From positions 5,808,460 to 5,868,459 of the forward strand of contig NC_087083.1 of assembly GCF_026151205.1 (NCBI RefSeq): a DNA stretch of 60,000 nt, in the 5' to 3' direction. The number at the start of each line of letters is the position of its first letter. Position 1 is the stretch's first letter. Positions 10,908 through 20,800 of this stretch are shown piece after piece. Made by a program: the position numbers and the translations under genes. Below the pieces are notes generated by a model. It did not search any database, was not told the origin of the DNA, and saw nothing but the letters and a program-made list of their open reading frames with translations. Origin of the DNA: Bolinopsis microptera (lineage: Eukaryota > Ctenophora > Tentaculata > Lobata > Bolinopsidae).

Positions 10908-10956
10908 ATGTGGCAAGCCAACCTTGGTATGCCGTTGACGGGCGAGGATGACGAAG
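10908..10956 (+). CDS. Possible first coding exon of NWD1-like copy A
   Basis: ATG followed by 16 codons, MWQANLGMPLTGEDDE, then a phase-1 end at G|GTTCGTT. The CTTCAG acceptor at 17793-17798 in front of the main NWD1-like exon needs phase 1 and would continue APHITQEM. The leader upstream resembles that of the filamin-repeat gene. An ATG-TAA start-stop lies at 10900-10905, just before this ATG. The implied intron is about 6.8 kb and the donor is weak, so this is a candidate only. Confidence 0.3.
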
Positions 10957-11091
10957 GTTCGTTGTTTTTATTTTCCACAAAATAGGTTACAATATTGAGT
11001 ACCATAATAAATTATATTTTCATAATACATAAGGAACTGAAACCGAGGGGTTCCGTTCAGGCCCTTCACACTTTGTTTCTGTATAGTTCTA

Positions 11092-11285
11092 ATGTACCAG
11101 CTGCATTGTTCTTGTATGTATTGGTTTAGTACCAGCTGCATTGTTCTTGTATGTATTGGTTTAGTACCAGCTGCATTGTTCTTGTATGTATTGATTTATT
11201 ACAAGCTTCATTGTTCTTGTATGTATTGGTTTAGTACAAGCTGCATTGTTCTTGTATGTATTGGTTTAGTACAAGCTGCCTTCCT
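11092..11285 (+). repeat. About 36-bp tandem repeat, five copies
   Basis: Units contain GCATTGTTCTTGTATGTATT and GGTTTAGTAC. Two units of the same repeat start the second duplication copy at about 25952. The array marks the left edge of the segmental duplication. Confidence 0.85.
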
Positions 11286-11589
11286 AAATCGAGCCACCCT
11301 TATCATGAGTATTGCAATCTCTGTATAGAGTAAAAAGCAAAACTTCTGGTGTTAGAATATAAATAGCGATAGCAGATAGCAGATGGTTTTATTTTGGCAT
11401 TGCGCACCCATGTAAGAATAAGGATAGGTTCCCACTAAGGACTAAACCTGATGGTCATTGGGCCACCAAGTACAGTTTGTACATGTATCTCCTGTAAAGC
11501 TGTAATGGTATTGTTCAGCTCTCACTTCTAAAATAACTTATGCATTAGGCCTGTACAAATCAGCTCTTCTCGGTAATATCAGTGTAATT

Positions 11590-11655
11590 ACTGTTGGGGT
11601 TAGGGTTATGTTAGGGTTATGTTAGGGTTACGGTTATGTTAGGGTTAGGGTCGTG
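11590..11655 (+). repeat. Interstitial telomere-like TTAGGG repeats
   Basis: Interrupted TTAGGG/GTTAGGGTTATG units. The equivalent site in copy B (about 26389-26412) is shorter. Another degenerate patch lies at 46488-46532. The units are too irregular to be a chromosome end. Confidence 0.75.
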
Positions 11656-11735
11656 TTTTCAAACAGTCACTCTGCATACAGGGTGATCTAAAGGTCCGGC
11701 CACCGTTAAATTCAGTTATACTAGCGGGATTTTTA

Positions 11736-12435
11736 GATACCCGCACTATATAGTGACAACACTATAAAGTTTATCAGTTATTTAGAATATATATTCGCAT
11801 TTATCCACACTATATTTACATTACACGTACAACGTGATATCGTTATCAGTGCAGTGTGTACAACACCAACTACACCGATCAATTGCCAATCTGCGAAACA
11901 TTTTAATTATTATTATCACTTCGAGATGGCCAGGCCTACTCTCATGTCACTATAAAGTGCTTGTCACTTTATAGTGTCACTTCGAGATATACAGCCACTC
12001 ATATACACCACTCATATACAGCACAATTTCAGCATGAAATTGTGCTGTATATGAGTGGTGATTTCGCTCTGAGAATCAGGGTCAGTAGCTCAATTGGTAG
12101 AGCAAGAGACGCGAAATCTCGAGGTTCTGGGATCATTCCCCAGTTGTCCCTAGTTTTTCAGAGTTAATCATCACATATAGACAGCATGAGAGTAGGCCTG
12201 GCCATCTCGAAGTGACACTATAAAGTGACAAGCACTTTATAGTGACATGTCACTATATAGTCCTGTCACTATAAAGTGCGTTTTGCACACTATATAGTGA
12301 CATGTGAGACGGCTGCAAATTTACCTACAAGGATGTGACCCATGCCTCTAAATGGTAAGGTCGCGTAACATCGAACGTGCTACAGATCATCACTAGCTGA
12401 TCCGTCATCTCAAATATTTTATATTATTTTATATA
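11736..12435. mobile_element. 700-bp foldback/MITE-like insertion with a tRNA-like core
   Basis: This block is absent from copy B. Copy B has a single TAGCGGGATTTTTA, whereas copy A has it on both sides (11722-11735 and 12436-12449), so a 14-bp target duplication is visible. Inside, inverted arms carry CTTCGAGATGGCCAGGCC, its complement, and many CACTATAAAGTG/CACTATATAGTG palindromes. A tRNA-like sequence sits between the arms. The long target duplication and tRNA core fit SINE-style insertion, while the inverted arms fit a foldback element. The class is unresolved. Confidence 0.8.
12079..12150 (+). tRNA. tRNA-like cloverleaf (probable pseudogene or SINE head)
   Basis: Exactly 72 nt with canonical spacing: a 7-bp acceptor with one mismatch (T4/T69) and a G-T pair, T8 and A9, D stem GCTC/GAGC, a 7-nt anticodon loop CGCGAAA, a 5-nt variable region, and a perfect T stem CTGGG/CCCAG. 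A-box (TAGCTCAATTGG) and B-box-like (GATCATTCC) signals are present. The universal U33 is replaced by G and the top anticodon-stem pair is broken, so a working tRNA is unlikely. It lies between inverted repeats of a mobile element. Confidence 0.55.
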
Positions 12436-13120
12436 TAGCGGGATTTTTACGAACTGGTTTCAATCCGACCTTCATTTATTTTGTACAAATCGAATTTAAT
12501 TTCGTGGATGACACCCTAATTTAAAAATCTACGAACGTCACCAGATGAGGTTTTACCATATTAAGATTATTATACACTATACCTACACATAATATAATAG
12601 TGTCATCATCACATCTTGGTGAGGTACACTACATTGTGCCGATGTAAGCCACTTATCGAACTGGATCTTATTTCACTACAGTATAATTTGGACATACATA
12701 ATTGCAAAATAATTCGCGATTTTTTATTATTTAATTAAATGATAATTTTTGCTTTGAAACAAAAGAACGTTTTTTTAAACCTTTATGTCCTGAACATTTT
12801 CGATGCACATTTCTTTCGGCAGTGTTTTGTTCAAATCTTAATTTCGTATAGTCAGAAAGTGAAATTAAAAGGGCCAAAAGTGTCGCAGACCTTTCACACA
12901 TGCACAAGGCCTTACTGATGATTGCTCGATGAACTATATTATATATTGTAGTAGTTGGGGCATAGTGTTTATCATACATAACTTATATATAAATTAGTAA
13001 GTTATTTGTGATATAAACCATGCCTCAGACTTAAATTTTTGTCGATGCTACTGAACGGTGGTCGATGATTCTGATTTGTAGTTTTACTTAAAGGTTTAAT
13101 TTTAGTTTTATTTACTTATA

Positions 13121-13525
13121 GGCTTAGTGGCTCAGTTGGTTAATCCGCCTTACGGCTTAGTGGCTCAGTTGGTTAATCCGCCTGGTATTGCTTGAGGTAC
13201 CAGGTTCGATTCCCGACTCTGTCACTAGCCGTGAGGTGAGCGTCGTCGACGCTCAGCTAAGGATCCTGAGTGGTCTATGCAGCCCCCTGGTCCACTCAGC
13301 CAAATACTCGAGAAATCGGGTGTGAGGGTTAAATGAGGAGCTGCACATTGCAGCAAAGTCTCGGGCGAAGAAAGTATGGTACACACTACCTTAACCGTCA
13401 CTGGCCTAATGTATAATCGAATCCTTCGGCTTCCTGTAATTGGCTGGTTACACACTTGTGTAACAATGTGGCTGTTGGACTGTCCGAAGTAAAATAAGTG
13501 TTGAGATAACAAAAAAAACAATAAC
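13121..13525 (+). mobile_element. tRNA-derived SINE
   Basis: The head has an A box (TGGCTCAGTTGG) and a perfect B box (GGTTCGATTCC at 13203). The first 33 bp of the head are tandemly duplicated (13121-13153 and from 13154). About 300 bp of unrelated body follow, and the element ends in an A-rich tail (AACAAAAAAAACAATAAC). The matching position in copy B (about 27125-27175) lacks it, so the insertion or replacement came after the segmental duplication, or B lost it. Confidence 0.85.
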
Positions 13526-14344
13526 ACGAGCACCAACAGTATATCATTCTCACCGTTACAGCAGGTTACTCTGGTACAGGAAGAGATAATATAGTGTTGT
13601 TTCTAGACACTTCCCTTCTGCTTGTAACCGTGTACTTGTGCTGAGTAGCTACTTTATTTGTGCCTCATTTTGTATTTATTTCCTCCTAAGAATGAGGAGG
13701 AGGGACTGTTCGTATTTTGATATTCCTGCCAATAATCCACTGATCGCCGTGCAAAACAAAGTTATATAGACTAATCGAGTAATAACACGTTTATACTTAT
13801 TTCGGAGCACAAATTTGTGCAATGTAAGTCAAATTGTGTTTGGATCAAATCTTTAGTTCGTGCATTCTTCACATCGCTTGCATTCTTTTTCCACTCTGCC
13901 AATGTTTTTGGATAAAATCTCTAATGCGTGCATTCTTCACATCGTTTGCTACAGCCTAAATTATGCTAAGACCATATTAACTATATTGTGTAAGTAGCTT
14001 AACATAATGCTCACTCTAACAAACCCAGCTGGGTAATCTCTCCCGGAAACGCTAAAGCGTGCCCTGAGCCTTCTCCTAGGATCCATCAAACATTAACACT
14101 CTGAGCAATGTTCAGGGACTCAGGTATAAACATTGCAATTTTTCCTCGCGGTATATCATATAATTTAATCGCCATTAAAACTCTAGATACTATAATGTAA
14201 TACAAAACAGTGTCTTTCACCACTCCTAATGACATTAAACTAGGTGGTAATACTAGTGAACTCTTAGGTATTTTCCCTTGTTCGTTTTTATTGTTTTAAA
14301 TTCGCTCAAATCACGTTGATTGTCCCTATTTTGCCAAAATGTTT

Positions 14345-14911
14345 TAGGGGCGAGAAGTTTGTTTGCTCAATAAGCAGTATAGGTACTGCTTATTGATTTG
14401 ATATTTTATCATGTCTACTGCTATATGCCTAAGCAGTGAACATCATCAGTGTGTATAGCTTTTATGAAGGGTGACCGACAACTGAACCCAATTGAACCTA
14501 GTTCCCACGCAATTAATTAGTTTAATTCGCCAATTTAAATAATTATTGGAGTTGACTAGTTTAAGTTACTGTTATAATATTGTCTATTGTCTACTTGAGG
14601 AATTGAGGGAGAGCAGTCTTAGTGTCTTACACAAGAATTTGTGTTGCAAACTAATGGATAAACAATGATCTTATTATTACGAATTCTTGAAATACCTACA
14701 GTTCTTAACTTTAAAAACAATAGACCTTCAATAGACGGTACACTCTTGAGGATCAATCCCCTTACCGCCAGTTAGCATTCTTTTGGTGATGTTTTTTTGT
14801 TGTACATTTTATATGGAATAAGTGCAGACTGCAGAGTAAGAAATCTTTTTTTCGAAAAATCGTTCCGGACGAATTCTTTTTTAATGAGCTGCAAAAATTT
14901 TAAACTTCGGA
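14345..14911. other. Copy A-specific intergenic DNA
   Basis: No gene seen. Copy-to-copy similarity stops near 14345, though a short match (TTTGTTTGCTC, then TTGATTTGAT) reappears near 28448 in B. Confidence 0.4.
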
Positions 14912-15739
14912 TAGGGGAAGCTGGGGTTAAATGAAACACCAGGGTCAAATGAAACACGGCTATATCTCTAGTACCATAAACTTGTCATGGCTTAAAACAG
15001 GCGGGATCGACTTCTATTGAATTACCTATTACATATACCTTTCCTAGAATATATGAGAAAAGTTGATTATAGAGTTACAATCTACTTCCTCTCCACTTCA
15101 TCTTTCCCTAGAATGTTGCGCTTAACATTTGTTGCCTCTGTGCTTGAACCAATTACATTTACCGAATGTTTCTTGATTTAATCTTCAACATTAGTGATCG
15201 TATTTAAGTATTCTAGTGGTTTTTAAGCATAGGAACATACAATTAACATGCTGTATTGAAAAACTCTCACCATATACGATTTGGTCAAATGAAACAGTAC
15301 CCCTTAGGGTCAAATGAAACATCTAATTAAATAAACAATTATTGAATTTTAATGAATGAAGTGTTTAGAACGTTCTTAAGAGCTTGTGTACCCAATATGA
15401 GTATATCCCAATGTATGGTATTAATGTTGCATCCAAAAGTTTGTACCCGTTTCATTTGACCCCTACTTCCCCTACAGTTCTCAACCTGTAGGGGAAGTCA
15501 TTTGACACTGAGGAGGCCTGTTTCATTTGACCCTGGTAATTTGAAATGCAGTAATTCTTAGGGTCAAATGAAACATCTAATTAAATAAACAATTATTGAA
15601 TTTTAATGAATGAAGTGGGTTGATAGTGTTTAGAACGTTCTTAAGAGCTTGTGTACCCAATATGAGTATATCCCAATGTATGGTATTGATGTTGCATCCA
15701 AAAGTTTGTACCCGTTTCATTTGACCCCTACTTCCCCTA
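14912..15739. mobile_element. TA-flanked MITE with about 24-bp TIRs
   Basis: The left end reads TA-GGGGAAGCTGGGGTTAAA and the right end is its near complement followed by TA, so the target duplication is probably TA as in Tc1/mariner-type elements. The motif GGTCAAATGAAAC recurs inside. An internal direct repeat of about 165-180 bp (15306-15474 and 15558-15740) suggests two ends or copies nested together. It has no transposase and is non-autonomous. Confidence 0.75.
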
Positions 15740-17790
15740 CCATTTGTACAATTAACATTAATATTGCTTACTCGGTAATAGCGTGTAGTTGTTTTTTAGT
15801 TTGTACTCGATTTGATATTACACGTTGTAACCAGAGTAAACAAGAAGTAACAAGATTAGACAAGTTATTATCAGGAATGAAAGGCAATTGGCATATCCTA
15901 CCAAGCCTGCATTGAGTGCGATTACAAGTGTGAGACACAGTTTTCCCCTTTTCGTCATGCAAGTCTGAATATCAATTATCATATCAAAGCACAATAGTTC
16001 CCGATTAGGGGCACAATTGCGATTTGTTTGCCAGTCTGGTTATCTAACTATTCAATGATGAACCTCTCATTATTAGGGCAGTGTTTTATATCAACAGTGT
16101 AATTTTAATAATGCCCCTTGACAATACACAAGTTAAAAGATATGCAAATAACCAAGCTGGGGAGCCGTCACAAGTTTACTCTTTCTTACTGCATTTTGTT
16201 AACTATGTTATTTTGACTAATTAGATCGTGGTAGCGTCTTGCTAAATGTAATTTGCACCGTAATTATAAGGTTTCCGCAAAAGAAGATCGGAAAACTTTG
16301 TCAGATCTTCAGATCGTTGATCTCGAGCAGAATAAATTCAATTATGATATAAGCAGATCAAGGTCACCGCAATTTATTGAGGACCGGAATTTTTCTAATA
16401 ACTCCGCAACTCAAAAGTTCTTAACTTTCGTCTGATGACGAAATTGTTGCGCGTATATAAACCCAAGTACATATTTGGATTTTGGAGGAGAGCTTACATA
16501 TGAACAGTCACTAACTGGTAGACAGCAGTGACTGATATTTAAGCAGCATCACACTGTTTTTAATGTTTATTTTCCTGTTATTCATTCTGTTGTTTACAAA
16601 CTAGGAGCCAACTCACCAACTGGGAGCCGATTGGGTCTTTGGTTCGTTCACTGATCCGTTCTGCTTTCATTTTCAATATCTTGATCTGTCGAACTTGTTT
16701 ATTGAACAATCAGGAGTCATTTATAAGATTGTTAAAAAATAAGCTGTCACAATTATATTGACAAGAATATGAAATTTTATCAAACAACCGTAACTGTAAC
16801 TGTAAGTGCCACACTGTGGTCCACACTGACACACTAGAAGTATTCCAGTTTGTTTTAGTTATGACTATTATAGAGTTCAACTAATATAATAGTTATGAAC
16901 AACTAATATATCATAATTCTTCCACTTCTTCTGTCGATATTCCTGTCCGTCAAATTTTGCTTTTTACGGGAGGCCAGCCATTACTGTGCCTTGCGGATTT
17001 CACATCTATAGGGAGTCCAGGAACACGTCTTGTATAATAGTACTCAAAAAATACCAAAATTCCGTAGGAATAGTGGGATTCAGCTCCAGCTAGGTGTAAA
17101 ACTATAATACTTAAATCTTGATGAAGTCCCAGCAGTTTTCAATGAGAATATAGCAAAATTATAGCAGTTATGGCTCGTCACTCCCTCTTTTTCGCTATTG
17201 TCACCATAAAGTGAGAGCGTTTTGAGCTAGGAACTCCGAAGTTTCTAGAAACATTTGGTTTGATAATTGAAGTGCTTTCCCAACATTTCAAGTTGGTTGT
17301 TTACAACAATACAACTAAGCCAAGGAGTGTACAATTGTACCGTTTTAGCATGCAAGCGGTTCCAATTAAGCGACACAGTAGTTCCCGATTTAGGGCACAA
17401 CAGTACCTTGATTAGCATGCAAGCATATTTTATCACTGGATCATTTTTACCAGACCTCAAATTTGCAAAAAGTCAAAATAATTTCAAAGTTTTATCAAAA
17501 CCACTTTTCTACACGTTTTATGCTACTATACCCTGTCAATTACTAGCCGAAAATATTTTTCGGTTTTTCAAACCCCGCATCTAGTCAAACAATTTTTAAT
17601 TTTCGAGTTAAAATGTGACAAAACTATGCATTTCAAGATTTTAGAAATACATTTTTTAAAAGAAATATCCGGCAAAAATCTGGCAACACATTTTGAAACC
17701 GGAGCAGGAGCCGGAACCGGATATCAAAGCCGGATATCCAGCTGGATCCGATTCAGCCAGATATCCAGTCGGTTCCTAGTTGTGTCCTTC
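15740..17790. other. Intergenic/5' region before NWD1-like copy A
   Basis: No gene is supported. A short phrase (AGTTCCCGATT(T)AGGGCACAA) occurs at about 15990 and 17380. Positions 17695-17775 hold degenerate CCGGATATC-type repeats just before the main exon, absent from copy B. Confidence 0.4.
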
Positions 17791-17812
17791 AGCTCCACAT
17801 ATAACCCAGGAG

Positions 17813-20800
17813 ATGGTGAGTCTGGAAGAATGGCTGAGGCAAACAGTAACCAAAACAAAAAGCCAAACCGAAGAACCAATGGCACAAGAAGTGGGAAACT
17901 GGGTCGAAATCCGTTTGTTTATATCATCCACATTCGTGGACACCCAGGCAGAACGAGATGTGTTAGTTAAACGGGTAATACCGAGTATTAACCGTAAAAT
18001 GGCTGATAGGTTTATCCGGATAGTACCAGTGGATCTAAGGTGGGGAGTCCTGGCGGAGGAGAGCAAAGATTGCCACACAATCCAGAAGACGTGTCTGAAC
18101 CAGGTTGATAAGTGCAGGTTAACTCCACAGCAGACCCCATGGTTCCTGGGTCTGAGGACCTCGCGATATGGATGGGTTCAGAATGACATGATGCCTAGTC
18201 ATGGGTTTGAGAATCCTGACCTCTTCAAATGGATTGATGAGTTTGCTAGTTCCGGTAGAACTGGAGTGAGTATAACGTCTTTAGAATGCATCCATGCTGT
18301 CCAAAATCCATCCAAAATGCTGTCCTCACCTACCGTGTTTTTCTACCAACGGAATATTGACGAAGGTCCCCTGGAGGAACAGTATATCGAGAAGAATATG
18401 AGGTGGGTGTTTGATTTCGAGTACAAAGAGGCTGACGAGGAGATACCTGAGGATTCCAAATACCAGTACAGTAAAACGGAAGAAGCTGGTAAATTTGCTA
18501 ATGATCTGAAAAATCTTAACAAGTATCTTCAAGACATTCCCCATGTGAAATGGAACGAGTTTGAGGTTAGTTACGAACATGGTGGTGCTAAGTTCACCTG
18601 CAAAAGAGAGGGTGCTAAAAGTTTTGGGGTGGGTTACACTTCATCTTTAGAGGCATTTGAGGACCAGGTTGAGAAGGATTTGATTGAAGCTATTCAAGAG
18701 AACTTCAAGTCTGATTCCTCTAGCATCAATGATTTCCAGATGGAGACGGTACAACATGAAAATGCGATACAATTAAAGGCCTCGACATTTGTTGGAAGAA
18801 CAGCATTAGTGGAAGACTGCACTGTCCACTGTGAAACCTCAGTTGATGATAGAAATGTTATGATCCTTCACGGAGAACCAGGTTGCGGTAAATCGGGTCT
18901 GCTTGCTGCTGTTACCCATGGAGTTACCAAGCCCAGTCGTGAAAGTGGCAACTTTGTTTTTATCCACGTGGTAGATTCCTGCCCTGGCTCTAATGTTCTA
19001 GAACAGATGCTGAGGAGGTTGCAGTGGGCCTTAAGAGACTTTCGGAGGGGCAACGGTGAAATCAACATTTCCTCGGATCCCCCTCAATCTGCGTCTGATC
19101 TGAGAGCCGAGCACCATAACTTCTTGACTGCCACCGCTGAGAAATACTCTAACAAAAGGTTCCTGATAGTTGTAGATGCTGTCAATCAGTTTCACGAAGG
19201 AATGAAGGCGTGGGACATGTGGTGGTTACCTCGCAAGGAGACAACGTCGAATGTTAGGTGCATGATCTCCACTCTTAACAAGGAAAACGGAACCTTTGAT
19301 AATGCACAAGAAGCGTATCCCGATGCTGTGCTGACCCCAGTTCTGCAAATGTCTGACGATGATCTGGAAGGAATGGTTTCTGCTACTTTGGCTAGATTCA
19401 ACAAAAAGTTGACAACCTATGACGACTCTCTGCTAGGAAACCAAATGGAGGTCTTGCTATCAAAGAGCGCTTCTCCACTCTACTTGATTGCCTGTTGTGA
19501 AGCGCTCCGGAAGTTTGGTATCTTCGAGCGGGTGAGTCAGTATATAAAAGATTTCCCAACCACAATCACTGAGTTGTTCAGTTTTCTCCTTGATGACTGG
19601 TCGGAAGAATATGGAAAGATGTTCGTTGAGGATGTAGCAGGATTGATTTGTTGTTCCAAGGATGGTCTACTTGAGAATGAAATCAATGACTTGCTTGCTT
19701 TCAAAGAAGAAAGGGACAGGGGGGACGAGGAATATCTTTATGATTCCTCCTTCAGTCGTATCTATGATTCCTTAGCAAGCTTCCTCGCTGCAGGAGGGGG
19801 TGGATACTTAAGGTTCTTCCACGACCAACTGAAATACACAATAAAAGACAAGTTCCTGAACGACGATTTTGCTCTTGAAACCAACCAATGGTTGTCTGAT
19901 TTCTTCTTCTCCTGTACTGAATCACAACTCTGCGAGGAACCCGAGGAGGATCCGGCTGCCTACTACGAACATGTTTTACAACAGCTTGTGTACCACCAAC
20001 TGAAAGCAACTCCCAAATCTGACAAACTGACAGCTCTAGATTCTACCCTAAGGAATATCTACTTTGTAAGAGAAAGGATTCTTTACAGACAGAGCCAAGA
20101 TCTGATGGACGAGTATGAACTAGCTATAAAGCGGTGCTTCAAGAACCATGTTAACCTGGAGATCTCCACAGCTCTGACTCAATGGAAGAAGTTTGTACAA
20201 ATGTATGCAGCTAAGATTGAGGAGTTCCCCCAATTTGCTCGGAACATGGCGGTCACACAAGCCCCTACATCGTGGGTTACTAAAGACACCAACAAGTTAG
20301 ATACCCCTCCCTCTAAAGTTGGTTACCCGCTCATCTGGGAGAACATACCCGCTGGTGAGGACTCCATGGTCTGCAAATACACCTCCGTGGGAAGGACGTG
20401 TGGGATGGACGTTGCAGCAAGTACTCCCTCAGGTGATATAGTTGCCATAGCAGCCGGGGATGAAGCCTTGATTCTCGACCAAAGTTCTGGGGAGATCCAA
20501 CATCGTCTGAAGACATCCTCCTACTCTATAGCGCTGAGTCCAGACTTCGAGAGAGTTTACAACGGAGGTAGTGAGGGTATCTCTGTATGGGACGTTGGTA
20601 CAGGATCCAAGATAGCTGAAACTGGTGAGGACTTTAAAATGGATGATGTCGTGGTGTGGATCCAACACATTGGTTCCTTTATTGCTACAGGAACTGGACA
20701 TGCAAGGAAAGCTATCCGTTGGGACGTTCATAACACTTCAGGTGGTATAGCCCTGTTCCCAGTGGACCACAGTGATATTCTAGTACCTTCCGAGAAGTGG

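Noticed and set aside
11590-11655. A telomere or chromosome end
   Set aside because: The TTAGGG units are few, irregular and embedded in duplicated internal DNA.
11922-11940. Shared 3' tail between the foldback element and the minus-strand LINE (TCGAGATGGCCA)
   Set aside because: Only 12 bases match, and the motif is part of a palindrome. Too short to claim LINE-SINE partnership.
12079-12150. A functional serine tRNA (anticodon CGA)
   Set aside because: U33 is missing, one anticodon-stem pair and one acceptor pair are broken, and there is no long variable arm as serine tRNAs have.
14320-14360. GGGCGAG-containing segments at 10941, 14347 and 27930 as homologous exons
   Set aside because: The match is about eight bases. 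The frames and flanks do not agree, and the 14347 copy has no donor.
17780-17812. Start of NWD1-like copy A at the TTG codon at 17780
   Set aside because: Not an ATG, and the sequence shared with copy B begins only at the CTTCAG just downstream. The ATG at 17813 or an upstream exon is more likely.
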